A DNA stretch of 64,000 nucleotides from CBDCGS01 sp965216915 (GCA_965216915.1 CBDCGS010000007.1:186001-250000); one strand, 5' to 3'; positions 27,161 to 36,420 are shown, counted from the stretch's first letter. The notes: generated by a model from the letters alone, not told the origin. Numbers and translations: made by a program.

Positions 27161-30138
27161 GGCGCGTCTCGATCCTCGTCGGCGAGACCCCTTTCGCCGG
27201 GGCGCAAGCCAACACCGCGCCCGGCGTGGGCATCGCGGTTTCCAACCCATTCGCGATGCATGGGTGGGGCTGCGCCGCCCCTGTCGCTGCGATCGAATTC
27301 GCCGCCGAAGCGGAGGAGATCGGGCCGGGGGTCCGGAGCGGCCTGCGGCGGCAAGCTCTCAAAGAGCGGCGCGGTTTCGCCCGCTTCTTGCGGTGTGCAG
27401 CGTTCCAGGCGGACACGGAGATCGTACCAGGCGGCCTGCCCGGTCACGGGGTCGGCGTTGGCCCGCGCCGCCTCGCCCGCGCCGCCGATGACATCCGGAA
27501 TGAGGTGGTTCAGCAGGAAGCCGAGACGCGCCTCCGGGGCATTCGTGTCGAGGCCCCAGGCGCCGGCGCGCTTGCCAATGGCGTTCCACGTCCACACCGT
27601 GTGCGGATTGACCCCGGCCATGAGACCGATCTGGGCTTTGACGCGGCCAAGCGGCGAGACGATCCAGGCCCAATCGCCATCCCCGAGCCCGCTGGCGGCG
27701 GCCGTCGCGGGATGGACGTAAAGGCGGTTGTGCGAGGTGATTTGGCGGAGCCACGCGTTCTGCGAGCCCCACGCGTGATACATGTGCATCGGGCGCTGCG
27801 TGACCGCATGGAGCGGGTAGTCCTCGGCGCCCGTCGTGGGATCGTGCCAGACCGGCAGCGGGTCGAACGCCTGCGCCACGCGCGCGCGCAGGTGCTCCGG
27901 CGGTTGGTGGTCGCCGAACCCGCGCGCGGCGCGACGGAAGCGCTGCAGCGTCTCGCTGTAAAGCTGCATCACGATCGGTGCGGCCTCGGGGATCCAACCC
28001 ATGGCGCGCGCATGGTCGAGATAATCGCGGTTGGCATGCTTGAGGTAGCGCTGGCCGGGTGCGAACGGCCGATGCCAAAAGCACCCGTTCGCACGATAGC
28101 GATCGAGCTGCGCGGGGTTGGGCGCGCCGGTGCCGTGCGCTTCGCCGTCGACGCCGCGCCAGCCGGCGAGCGGGCCGATGCCGGGCGCGCGCTCGTGGTT
28201 GACCATGTAGTCGGCGTAGCCGCCCGGGTAGCGCGGCGCGCCGGCGTCGTCGACGAAACCCGGGAGCGCGAGGCGCGCGCCGAGGTCGATCAGCACATCT
28301 TGGAAGGGACGGACATCGCGGTCGGGCGCCACCACGGGCTGCCGGATCGCATCCGCCGGGCCGTCCGGCTCGCTGATCGGCCGGTCGAGCAGCGAGATGC
28401 AGTCCCACCGTTCGAGATAGGTGGTGTCGGGCAAGATGAGGTCCGCGTACGCGACCATCTCTGACTCGAACGCATCCGCATAGATGATCTTCGGGATGCG
28501 ATAGGCGCCGGTCTCGTCCTTCTCGGTCAGATAGCGCAGGGTCTCGGGCACGTTCATTGCGCTGTTCCAGCTCATGTTGGCCATGTAGAGGAACAGCAGA
28601 TCGATGGTGTGGGGATCGCCGGCCCAGGCATTGTGCAGCATCAGATGCATGGCGCCATGAGCGGCGAGCGGGTATTCCCAGCTGAAGGCGTGGTCGAGCC
28701 GCAGCGGTGTGCCGTCGGGCTCGACGAGAAGATGCTCCGGGCCCGCGGGAAAGCCGAGCGGCATGCCGTCGAGCGGCGTGTTGGGTTGGGTCGTGCGTCC
28801 CGCGGGCGGCGGCCCCGCCGGAATCGGCTTCGGGAAGGGCGGCGCCGCGCGGAAGGCGCCCGGGGTGTCGACGGCACCGAGCAATAGCTGCAGCAGGTGA
28901 ATGGCGCGGCAGGTCTGAAAACCGTTTGCGTGTGCCGAGATCCCCCGCATCGCATGGATCGCGACGGGGCGTCCCGTGACGGACTCGTGGCGCCGCCCCG
29001 CCCAATCGGTCCACGGCTCCTCGAGCGTGAGGTTGCTCTCGAATGCTGCTTCCGCAAGCTCGCGCGCGATGCGTCGGATCCTGGCGGCGTCGATACCCAC
29101 CGTCTCCGCGACATGGTCCGGCGCATGGGCGGGGTCGAGATAGCGCTCGACGATGAGCTCGAACACGGGCCGCGCGCGGCGCCCATCCGGGAGCGTGCGC
29201 GCGCCGACCAACGCAGGCACGATCCCGGGTGCCATGGCATCCGCGACGTCGTTGCGCGCGGTGTCGAAGGCAAGCGGCGCGCCCGCACCGTCGCGCGCGA
29301 AGAGGCCATCATCTGCGGTGCCGGGCGCGTCGATTACGAGCCACGGCGCGTTGGTGTAGCGCACGAGATAGTCCCAATCGATCCGCTCGGCGCGCAGCAG
29401 CTCGTGCACCAGCGCGAGGACGAAAAGCCCATCCGTGCCGGGCCGCAAGCCGACCCATTCGTCGGCGATCGCGGAGTAGCCGGTGCGCACCGGGTTGACC
29501 GAGACGACCTTGGCGTTCTCGCGTGACTTGAGCTGACCGAGGCCGATCTTGATCGGGTTGGAGGCATGGTCCTCCGCCACGCCAAAGAGCATCAGGTAGC
29601 GGGTGTGCGCCCAGTCGGGCTCGCCGAATTCCCAGAAAGAGGAGCCGAGCGTGTAGAGCCCCGCCGCGGCCATGTTGACCGAGCAAAAGCCGCCATGGGC
29701 CGCGTAGTTCGGCGTGCCATATTGCTTGGCCCACCAACCGGTGAGCGCCTGCGATTGGTCACGACCGGTGTAGAAGGCGAGCCGGCGCGGATCGCGCCCG
29801 CGCACCTCGGCGAGCCATTCGGTCGCGGTTGCGAGCGCTTCGTCCCAGCTGATCTCGCGGAACGCGCCGCGACCGCGCTCGCCCGTGCGCAAGAGGGGAC
29901 TGCGCAGGCGTGCGGGCGCGTTGTGGTTCATGATGCCCGCCGCACCCTTCGCGCAAATCACGCCGCGGTTCACCGGATGATCGGGGTTGCCCTCGATATA
30001 GCGCACCTGCGCGCCGTCGAGATGTACGCGGATCCCGCAGCGGCAGGCGCACATGTAGCAGGTCGTCTCACGCACGCTGTCGGAGACGTGCGGCGATGTG
30101 CGAACCGTCTCGCGCTTCGTGGCGAAGGGATTGATCAT
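27157..30138 (-). CDS. soeA: Molybdopterin catalytic subunit, SoeA-like sulfite dehydrogenase
   Basis: A 993-residue DMSO-reductase-family molybdoenzyme. An N-terminal [4Fe-4S] motif is formed by Cys27, Cys30, Cys34 (CYMCACRCG) and Cys62 (GVICAKG). A candidate molybdenum-ligand cysteine is in NYAAHGGFCSVNMAA. There is no twin-arginine leader, so the enzyme should be cytoplasmic, unlike DmsA, PsrA or TtrA. SoeABC of purple sulfur bacteria and roseobacters oxidises sulfite to sulfate and has this gene order and these subunit sizes. Alternatives are other cytoplasmic DMSO-reductase-type oxidoreductases. Located between an ornithine-cyclodeaminase-family gene and an enolase-family gene in the same strand run. 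Confidence 0.78.
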   Translation of the reverse strand: MINPFATKRETVRTSPHVSDSVRETTCYMCACRCGIRVHLDGAQVRYIEGNPDHPVNRGVICAKGAAGIMNHNAPARLRSPLLRTGERGRGAFREISWDEALATATEWLAEVRGRDPRRLAFYTGRDQSQALTGWWAKQYGTPNYAAHGGFCSVNMAAAGLYTLGSSFWEFGEPDWAHTRYLMLFGVAEDHASNPIKIGLGQLKSRENAKVVSVNPVRTGYSAIADEWVGLRPGTDGLFVLALVHELLRAERIDWDYLVRYTNAPWLVIDAPGTADDGLFARDGAGAPLAFDTARNDVADAMAPGIVPALVGARTLPDGRRARPVFELIVERYLDPAHAPDHVAETVGIDAARIRRIARELAEAAFESNLTLEEPWTDWAGRRHESVTGRPVAIHAMRGISAHANGFQTCRAIHLLQLLLGAVDTPGAFRAAPPFPKPIPAGPPPAGRTTQPNTPLDGMPLGFPAGPEHLLVEPDGTPLRLDHAFSWEYPLAAHGAMHLMLHNAWAGDPHTIDLLFLYMANMSWNSAMNVPETLRYLTEKDETGAYRIPKIIYADAFESEMVAYADLILPDTTYLERWDCISLLDRPISEPDGPADAIRQPVVAPDRDVRPFQDVLIDLGARLALPGFVDDAGAPRYPGGYADYMVNHERAPGIGPLAGWRGVDGEAHGTGAPNPAQLDRYRANGCFWHRPFAPGQRYLKHANRDYLDHARAMGWIPEAAPIVMQLYSETLQRFRRAARGFGDHQPPEHLRARVAQAFDPLPVWHDPTTGAEDYPLHAVTQRPMHMYHAWGSQNAWLRQITSHNRLYVHPATAAASGLGDGDWAWIVSPLGRVKAQIGLMAGVNPHTVWTWNAIGKRAGAWGLDTNAPEARLGFLLNHLIPDVIGGAGEAARANADPVTGQAAWYDLRVRLERCTPQEAGETAPLFESLPPQAAPDPRPDLLRFGGEFDRSDRGGAAPPMHREWVGNRDAHAGRGVGLRPGERGLADEDRDAP

Positions 30139-30172
30139 CTTGCGCTGTGGTGCTGGCCGGCGTGTGGTGTGG

Positions 30173-31198
30173 TCAGGTGGAGATCATCTTCTTCTCGACG
30201 CCGACACCGGCCTCGACCGCGCGCTGATATTCGAGCGGCACGGTCGCCGAATCCTGCAATGCGATGCCCGTCGAATCGAACAATGTGATCTCGCGATCGC
30301 CCGTGCGGCCGGGTTTCTTGCCGCAGATCACTTCGCCGATCTCGCCCGCGATCGCAGCGTCCGTGATGACGCCTTCGCGGAGCGGCACGTTGATCTCACC
30401 ATCCGGCCGGCATTGGCGAATGTCATCGACGAAGATCCGTAGGCGCGGGAAGAGCGCGCTTTCGAGCTCCTGGTTGCCGGCGAGATCGGAGCCGAGCGCG
30501 GCGATGTGCGTGCCGTCCCCGATCCACGCGTCACGGACCACCGGGGCGGCGCCCGTCGTCATCGTCACGACGACGTCGGCGCCGGAGACCACGGCCTCCG
30601 CATCGGTCGAGGGCTTGAGCGTGAGGTTCGGGTGGCGGGGCTCCTCGCTCGCCATGAAGGCATCGAGCGTTGCCTGACTGCGGCTCCAAACGCGCACCTC
30701 GTCCCAGGCGAAGATACCGGCGCAGGTGCGCAGCGCGCCGATGCCGACATCGCCGGCCCCGACAAGCGCCAGCACCTTCGAATCATCACGCGCAAGCCAT
30801 TTGACGGAGACGGCGGCCGACGCGCCGGTGCGCATCATCGTGTGATAGCTGCCATCGACGATGGCAAGCGGGAAGCCGGTCTCAGGCTCGGTGTAGACGA
30901 GGATCGAGAACACGGTCGGCAGGTCGAACTTGGCGCGGTTGTTCTCGCGGATCGAGACCCACTTGCAGGCCGCGGCTTCGGGCACCCCCTCGGGCTCCTC
31001 GATGTAGGACGGCATGACCTCCCACTCACCCGGATATTTGTCGAGCACGATGTGGCCTTTCGGCTCGAGGTAGCAGCGCCCCTCGCCGTGGCGGCGAAAC
31101 GCGGTCTCGACACAGGCCACATATTCATGCGGCTCGAGCAGGCCCATCATGTCCGTCCGGCTCAAGATCAGGGTCTTGCGATTGCGCCAGCTGCTCAT
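30173..31198 (-). CDS. Ornithine cyclodeaminase/mu-crystallin family protein
   Basis: A 341-residue NAD(P)-dependent protein of the OCD/mu-crystallin family, members of which are ornithine cyclodeaminases, ketimine reductases, or alanine, lysine or opine-type dehydrogenases. The ATG at 31198 gives MSSWRNRKTLILSRTDMMGL and overlaps the preceding TGA by one base. Seen: TGASAAVSVKWLARDD before the Rossmann motif LALVGAGDVGIGAL. A ketimine or imine reductase role would fit with the imine-handling Rid proteins elsewhere in the window, but that link is inference. Confidence 0.85.
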   Translation of the reverse strand: MSSWRNRKTLILSRTDMMGLLEPHEYVACVETAFRRHGEGRCYLEPKGHIVLDKYPGEWEVMPSYIEEPEGVPEAAACKWVSIRENNRAKFDLPTVFSILVYTEPETGFPLAIVDGSYHTMMRTGASAAVSVKWLARDDSKVLALVGAGDVGIGALRTCAGIFAWDEVRVWSRSQATLDAFMASEEPRHPNLTLKPSTDAEAVVSGADVVVTMTTGAAPVVRDAWIGDGTHIAALGSDLAGNQELESALFPRLRIFVDDIRQCRPDGEINVPLREGVITDAAIAGEIGEVICGKKPGRTGDREITLFDSTGIALQDSATVPLEYQRAVEAGVGVEKKMIST

Positions 31199-33543
31199 CA
31201 CACACCTCCCTCCTCGGCGTTCGCTATCAGACGCCAGATCTTCTCCGGCGTCACGGGCATTTCGACGTGGCTCACGCCGAAATCGCGGAGCGCATCGACC
31301 ACCGCGTTGACGAACGCGGGCGGCGCCACGATCGCGCCGGCCTCTCCGCACCCTTTGACGCCGAGCGCGTTGGTGGTGCACGGGATCTCGTTGAATTGCC
31401 CGTCGAACATCGGGAGGTCATCGGCGCGTGGCAGCGCGTAGTCCATGAACGAGCCGGCGAGGAGCTGGGCGTCGGCGGGGTCGTAAGCACCATGCTCGAT
31501 GAGCGCCTGGCCGATGCCTTGGGCGATGCCGCCATCGCGCTGCCCCTCCGCCAGCATCGGGTTGAGGATGGTCCCGAAATCGTCCACCGCGACATAGCGT
31601 TCGATGCGGATGGTGCCGGTCTCGGGCTCGATCTCGACCTCGCACGCGTGACTCCCGTTGGCGTAGGTGACGGCCGCGATCGTCGGATGGACGTCGGCAT
31701 CCAACCCGAGCTCCGCGCCGGCGGGCAGGCGGCCCGGATCGAGAGAGGCGCGCAGCACCTCGACCAGCGAAACCCGGCGGTCGGTGCCGCGCACGCCGTA
31801 GTGGCCGGCATCGAACATGACGTCAGTCTCGGCCGATTCGAGCAAGCCCGCGGCGATCGGCACGCCGCGTGCGATCACCGCGTCGGCGGCCTGTAGGACG
31901 GCATTCCCGCCGATCGGAAGCGAGCGGGAGCCGCTCGTGCCACGGCCGATCGGCACCCGGTCGCTGTCGCCCTGCACGAGGCGGCACGCGGACAGCGGAA
32001 TGCCGAGGCGATGGGACACGATCTGGGCATAGGCCGTCTCGTGACCCTGTCCGCCGGTCTGGCTGCCGACAAGGATGGTCGCGTTGGCTTGCGCGTCGAG
32101 GCGGATGGCGGCCCATTGGTCGCGCGCGGCGCCGCAGGGGTCGACATAGCAAGCGAAACCGATGCCGCGCAAACGGCCCTCGGCTTTGGCCGCGGCGCGC
32201 CGGGCCGGAAGGGCGTCGTAGCCGATCTGCGCGGCCGCGGTGTCGAGATTGGTCTCGAAATCGCCCGAATCATAGGTCTGGCCCAGCGGAGTTTTGTAGG
32301 GGAGGGCGTCGTTTGGGATGAGGTTGCGTCGGCGCAAAGCGATCGGATCGATGCCGAGCTCGCGGGCGGCCACGTCGAGCAGGCGCTCGAGCAGAAAAAC
32401 GGTCTCGGGCCGCCCGGCGCCGCGGTAGGCGTCCGTCGGGGTTGTGTTGGTGAAGGCGGAGCGTACCCGCGCATGGAGCGCCGGCGTGATGTAGGGGCCG
32501 ACGAGCGCGCGGGTCCCGCCGGTGGTCGCGACCGACGGTCCAAAGTTCGACGTGTAGGCGCCGAGGTTCGCGAGGCTGTCCACCGCGAGACCGAGAATTC
32601 GGCCCGTGGCATCCAGCGCGAGCTGGCCGCGCAGGCGGATGTCGCGGCCTTGGTGGTCGGCGAGCATCGATTCGCCGCGGTCGGCGCGCCAGCGCACGGG
32701 CCGGCCCAGGCGGCGCGCCGCCCACAGGACCATGACATATTCGGGATAGGCCCAGAGCTTGACGCCGAATGCGCCGCCGACATCCGGGGTCACGACGTGG
32801 AGGGCAGTATCGGGAACACCGAGCACATGGCATGCGAGGATGTCGCGCACCCGATGCACGCCCTGCGTTCCGGCATAGAGCGTGTAGCACCCGGTTTCCG
32901 CATCGAACGTGCCAATGGCCCCCCGCGGCTCCATAGGACATCCGATAATACGTTGATTTGCCACAGATAATGTCACGACATGATCGGCCTGCGCCACGGC
33001 GTGCTCGACGGCCGCGGCGTCCCCGATTTCCCAATCGACGCAGAGGTTGGCGGGCGCCTCGTCGTGAAGCAGCGGCGCGCCGACCGCGAGCGCTGCCTCG
33101 GCATCGACAACCGCAGGAAGCGGCTCGTAGGTTACCGCGACAGCGTCGGCGGCATCGCGCGCCGCGGCTTCGCTTTCCGCGACGACCAGCGCAACCGGAT
33201 CTCCCACGGTGCGCACGCGATCGCGCGCGAGGATCGGCCGGGCGGGTGTCGCAGGCGGCGATCCATCGCGATTGTTCGGGCTCATGACGCACGGGATCGC
33301 GTTGAGTCCGTCATGCGAGAGGTCCGCCGCGGTGAGCACCGCGACGACCTCCGGCAGCCCAGCCGCGGCGTCGGTTTCGACGGCGACGATGCGGGCGTGA
33401 GCGTGCGGCGATCGCACGACGACTGCGTGGACCTCGCCGACCAACGTGATGTCATCGACGAACCGGCCTCGCCCCTTCAAGAAGCGGTCGTCCTCGAGCC
33501 GCACGGCACGCTCGCCGATCCGCGCGGGTTCGGTTGCTGGCAT
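31198..33543 (-). CDS. Lone molybdenum hydroxylase large subunit (CoxL-like, form II)
   Basis: A 781-residue xanthine-dehydrogenase-family catalytic subunit without adjacent small or medium subunit genes. The ATG at 33543 gives MPATEPARIGERAVRLEDDR. Seen: RFLKGRGRFVDD, HAHARIV, the form-II loop AYRGAGRPE and GVKGCGEAGAIVAPP with the catalytic Glu. It may borrow [2Fe-2S] and FAD subunits from the 5619-10666 sets, or function with partners elsewhere in the genome. It starts the long minus-strand run and is divergent from the TcuA-like gene with a 67-bp shared upstream region. Confidence 0.9.
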   Translation of the reverse strand: MPATEPARIGERAVRLEDDRFLKGRGRFVDDITLVGEVHAVVVRSPHAHARIVAVETDAAAGLPEVVAVLTAADLSHDGLNAIPCVMSPNNRDGSPPATPARPILARDRVRTVGDPVALVVAESEAAARDAADAVAVTYEPLPAVVDAEAALAVGAPLLHDEAPANLCVDWEIGDAAAVEHAVAQADHVVTLSVANQRIIGCPMEPRGAIGTFDAETGCYTLYAGTQGVHRVRDILACHVLGVPDTALHVVTPDVGGAFGVKLWAYPEYVMVLWAARRLGRPVRWRADRGESMLADHQGRDIRLRGQLALDATGRILGLAVDSLANLGAYTSNFGPSVATTGGTRALVGPYITPALHARVRSAFTNTTPTDAYRGAGRPETVFLLERLLDVAARELGIDPIALRRRNLIPNDALPYKTPLGQTYDSGDFETNLDTAAAQIGYDALPARRAAAKAEGRLRGIGFACYVDPCGAARDQWAAIRLDAQANATILVGSQTGGQGHETAYAQIVSHRLGIPLSACRLVQGDSDRVPIGRGTSGSRSLPIGGNAVLQAADAVIARGVPIAAGLLESAETDVMFDAGHYGVRGTDRRVSLVEVLRASLDPGRLPAGAELGLDADVHPTIAAVTYANGSHACEVEIEPETGTIRIERYVAVDDFGTILNPMLAEGQRDGGIAQGIGQALIEHGAYDPADAQLLAGSFMDYALPRADDLPMFDGQFNEIPCTTNALGVKGCGEAGAIVAPPAFVNAVVDALRDFGVSHVEMPVTPEKIWRLIANAEEGGV

Positions 33544-33610
33544 CGCGTATTTTCCGTTGACGCCTGGGGCCCCTAAGATAGCGCAAGGGGACCACGAACG
33601 GGGACCATCG

Positions 33611-35077
33611 ATGGCCACGGACGAATTCGATGTCGTGGTGGTGGGGTGCGGGATTGCCGGCCTCTCCGCGGCAGTCAGCGCGTTCGAGAACGGCGCCCGC
33701 GTCGCCCTGGTCGAGCGTGCACCGCGGGACGAGCGCGGCGGCAACACGCGCTACACCGAATCGTTCTGGCGCATGAAGAGCCACGACGAGGTCTCCGAGG
33801 ATTTCGAGGAGCGCTTTGCCGAAAATGCCGGTGGCCATCTCGACCCGGAGATCATCAAAGACAGCGTTCTGCCCTATGAGCGGTGGCCGGGCCTCCTGCG
33901 CGCTATGGGCTTCGTCGATCCCGAGCTCGTCGCGACGCTCGCGGGCAATGCCGGTCCGACCCTGCGCTGGCTGAGCGGCTTTGGCGTGCGCTTCGATTTT
34001 CTGCCCAACTATTTCATCACAGAAAGCACGACGCGGATCGCGCCGGTGGGGGGCGGTCTCGCGCTGGTTGAGGCTCTGGCGGCGCGCGCCGAGACGACCG
34101 GGGAGGCGATCGAGGTCCTCTACGAGACGACGGCGCGTTCGCTGGTGCAAGACGCCGCGGGACGGGTGGTCGGCGTCGTTGTGGTCGGCGCCGGCAACCG
34201 GAGGCGTGTCCTCAAGGCGCCCTCGGTGGTTCTCAGCTCGGGCGGGTTCGAGGGCAATCCGGAGATGCTGAGCCACTATATCGGCCCGCAAAGCCAGTTC
34301 ATTCGCCCGGTGGCGCGCGGCGGCTATTTCAACCGCGGCGAGGGTATCCGCATGGCGCTCGATGTCGGCGCGGCACCCTGCGGCGACTATGGCAGTTTTC
34401 ACGCCCAGCCGGTCGATCCCCGCTCGGGTCAGCACGAGCCGGTCGTGCTGAACTATCCCTACGGCATTCTCGTCAACCGGGCGGGCGAGCGCTTTACCGA
34501 CGAGGCGATAGCGACGGTCGATGCCACCTACGAGGCGACGACGCGCGAGATTCTGGCCCAGCCCGAAGGCCTCGCCTTCGCCGTCACCGATGCGGCGCTC
34601 GAGGACGTGCCGAACTGGCGCAAGTCGGTGCGCAGCGACCAGCCGCCCATCGAGGCCGCGACGCTCGCGGGGCTCGCATCGGCTGCGGGGATCGATGCGG
34701 AGGCGTTGGAACAGACCGTCGCGACCTACAACGCGGCGTGCCCGTCGGCCGATCGCTTCGAGCCGTTGCGCCTCGATGGGCTTCGGACCACCGGTATCGC
34801 TCCGCGCAAATCCAACTGGGCGCGCACGATCGAGCGCCCGCCCTTTCGCGCCTGGCCTATCATCGCCGCGAATTGCTTCACCTTCGGCGGGGTCAAGGTC
34901 AACCGGCAGGCGCAGGTCGTGAACATGGACGGCGCGGTGATCCCGGGGCTCTACGCGGCAGGCGAGGTCATTGGCCTCTACTATCGAACCTATACGGGCT
35001 CGACGTCGGTGATGCGCGGCGCCGTGTTCGGCCGGATCGCGGGCATGACGGCGGCTCGGGCCAAGCGGCCGGCATGA
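33611..35077 (+). CDS. FAD-dependent tricarballylate dehydrogenase-like flavoprotein (TcuA type)
   Basis: A 488-residue flavoprotein of the fumarate reductase/succinate dehydrogenase family. The ATG at 33611 gives MATDEFDVVVVGCGIAGLSA with the FAD-binding GxGxxG; ERAPRDERGGNTRYTESF follows, close to the ERAPRxERGGN block of TcuA, which oxidises tricarballylate to cis-aconitate. The C-terminal YTGSTSVMRGAVFGRIAG closes the FAD site. TcuB, the usual electron-accepting partner, is not present. Its stop overlaps the PrpF-like isomerase (ATGA), so the two form one unit. Other substrates of this oxidase family cannot be excluded. Confidence 0.82.
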   Translation: MATDEFDVVVVGCGIAGLSAAVSAFENGARVALVERAPRDERGGNTRYTESFWRMKSHDEVSEDFEERFAENAGGHLDPEIIKDSVLPYERWPGLLRAMGFVDPELVATLAGNAGPTLRWLSGFGVRFDFLPNYFITESTTRIAPVGGGLALVEALAARAETTGEAIEVLYETTARSLVQDAAGRVVGVVVVGAGNRRRVLKAPSVVLSSGGFEGNPEMLSHYIGPQSQFIRPVARGGYFNRGEGIRMALDVGAAPCGDYGSFHAQPVDPRSGQHEPVVLNYPYGILVNRAGERFTDEAIATVDATYEATTREILAQPEGLAFAVTDAALEDVPNWRKSVRSDQPPIEAATLAGLASAAGIDAEALEQTVATYNAACPSADRFEPLRLDGLRTTGIAPRKSNWARTIERPPFRAWPIIAANCFTFGGVKVNRQAQVVNMDGAVIPGLYAAGEVIGLYYRTYTGSTSVMRGAVFGRIAGMTAARAKRPA

Positions 35078-36198
35078 CCCAGCGGGCGATTCCCGCCGTC
35101 TTCATGCGGGGCGGCACGAGCAAGGGGCTGTTCTTTCACGAGCGCGACCTGCCGCGCGACGCCAAAGGGCGCGACGCCCTCTTTCTCGCCGCCATCGGCA
35201 GCCCCGATCCCTATGGCCGCCAGCTCGACGGCATGGGGGGCGGGATCTCATCGCTCAGCAAGATCGTGATCGTCGCGCCGTCGGAGCGCGACGATGCCGA
35301 TGTCGCCTACACGTTCGGCCAGGTCGCAGTCGGCGCGCCGACCGTCGATTACGGCAGCAACTGCGGCAACCTCACCGCGGCCGTGGGCCATTTCGCGGTC
35401 GACGAGGGACTTGCCCTGATCCGCGGCAAGGACGAGGCGCTGCTCAGGCTCCACAATCGGAACACCGGTAAGATCATCGAGTCACGCTTTGCGCTGCACC
35501 GCGGGCACGCGGCGGTGTCGGGGGATTTTGAGCTGGATGGAGTGGCTGGCGCGGGCGCGCCAATCGTGCTCACGTTTCATGATCCCGGAGGCGCCGTCAC
35601 GGGTCACCTTCTGCCAAGCGGACGCTCCCGCGATACGCTGGATGTGCCGGAGTTCGGCCAGATCGAGGTGTCGCTGGTCGATGCGACGACTGCGTGCGTT
35701 TTCGTCGCCGCAGACGCTCTCGGCCTCGGCGGCGGTGAAATGCCCGAGATGCTGGAGGCGGATGCGGGTTTGATGCGCCGCCTCGAGGCGCTTCGTCACG
35801 CGGCGGCCGAGGCGATGGGCCTGACGCCGGTTGCCCCGAGCGTGCCCAAGCTCGCTCTGATCGCGCCGCCGATGGACGCACGCTCGCTTCGCGGGCGCGC
35901 GATCGCCTCGACGGAGGTCGACCTCACGGCGCGGGCGATCTCGATGGAGCGGCCGCATCGGGCGCTGCCGCTGACCGTCGCGATGTGCCTCGCCGTTGCC
36001 GCCAAGCTGCCCGGCACGATCGCGGAAAGCGCTGCGCGCTCCGCGCGGTCGGCGACACTTCGCCTCGGGCATCCGTCGGGCGTGCTTTCACTCGACGCAC
36101 ATGTCGGCGCCGCGGGAGCGGAGCGCGTGGTGGTGCGTCGTACGGCCCGCCGGCTCATGGCCGGGCACGTCTACGTGCCCGACAGGGGACGTGGCTAG
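35074..36198 (+). CDS. PrpF-like aconitate/methylaconitate isomerase family protein
   Basis: A 374-residue PrpF/GalD/LigU-family protein with a diaminopimelate-epimerase-type fold; known members move a double bond in aconitate, methylaconitate or oxalomesaconate. Seen: the start MTQRAIPAVFMRGGTSKGLFF, DGMGGGISSLSKI, and DYGSNCGNLTAAVGHFA with the conserved cysteine. Coupling to the TcuA-like gene suggests isomerisation of the aconitate formed by that dehydrogenase (inference). Followed directly by a hairpin and a tandem repeat cluster. Confidence 0.88.
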   Translation: MTQRAIPAVFMRGGTSKGLFFHERDLPRDAKGRDALFLAAIGSPDPYGRQLDGMGGGISSLSKIVIVAPSERDDADVAYTFGQVAVGAPTVDYGSNCGNLTAAVGHFAVDEGLALIRGKDEALLRLHNRNTGKIIESRFALHRGHAAVSGDFELDGVAGAGAPIVLTFHDPGGAVTGHLLPSGRSRDTLDVPEFGQIEVSLVDATTACVFVAADALGLGGGEMPEMLEADAGLMRRLEALRHAAAEAMGLTPVAPSVPKLALIAPPMDARSLRGRAIASTEVDLTARAISMERPHRALPLTVAMCLAVAAKLPGTIAESAARSARSATLRLGHPSGVLSLDAHVGAAGAERVVVRRTARRLMAGHVYVPDRGRG

Positions 36199-36236
36199 AG
36201 CATGTCCCGTTCACTCATGCTCACGCGACATGCTCT
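36197..36236. terminator. 10-bp perfect inverted repeat at end of prpF-like gene
   Basis: AGAGCATGTC (36197-36206) pairs with GACATGCTCT (36227-36236) across a 20-nt loop and begins within the stop codon of the PrpF-like gene. It lies between the convergent genes 35074-36198 and 36419-37462, so it could serve as a two-sided terminator. No strong T-tract is present. This type of GCATGTC hairpin is common between alphaproteobacterial genes. Confidence 0.55.
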
Positions 36237-36247
36237 CACTCGTTGAC

Positions 36248-36420
36248 GTTGACGCAAATGCGTCGTCGCAGGTGATCCCACCTGCTCGGGATTTGCTCTC
36301 TCATTGGCGTTGACGCAAATGCGTCGTCGCAGGTGACCCCACCTGCTCGGGATTTGCTCTCTCATTGGCGTTGACGCAAATGCGTCGTCGCAGGTGACCC
36401 CACCTGCTCGGGATTTGCTC
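36248..36420. repeat. Three tandem 61-bp hairpin-forming repeats
   Basis: Copies start at 36248, 36309 and 36370 (the last cut to 51 bp at the end of the next gene). They are nearly identical: the visible difference is T versus C inside GGTGATCCC/GGTGACCCC. Each has nested inverted repeats: GCAAAT...ATTTGC outside and GCAGGTG...CACCTGC inside, plus a small GACGCA-AA-TGCGTC palindrome. Copies abut with no spacers, so this is not a CRISPR. The final copy runs into the stop codon of the minus-strand GNAT-like gene. A REP-like or terminator-array role is possible. Confidence 0.85.

Noticed and set aside
25457..30138. Periplasmic DMSO or polysulfide reductase (DmsABC/PsrABC)
   Set aside because: The catalytic subunit has no twin-arginine signal, and the N-terminal motif and subunit pattern fit cytoplasmic SoeABC better.
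36248..36420. CRISPR array
   Set aside because: The 61-bp units abut directly with no unique spacers, there are only three, and no cas genes are present.
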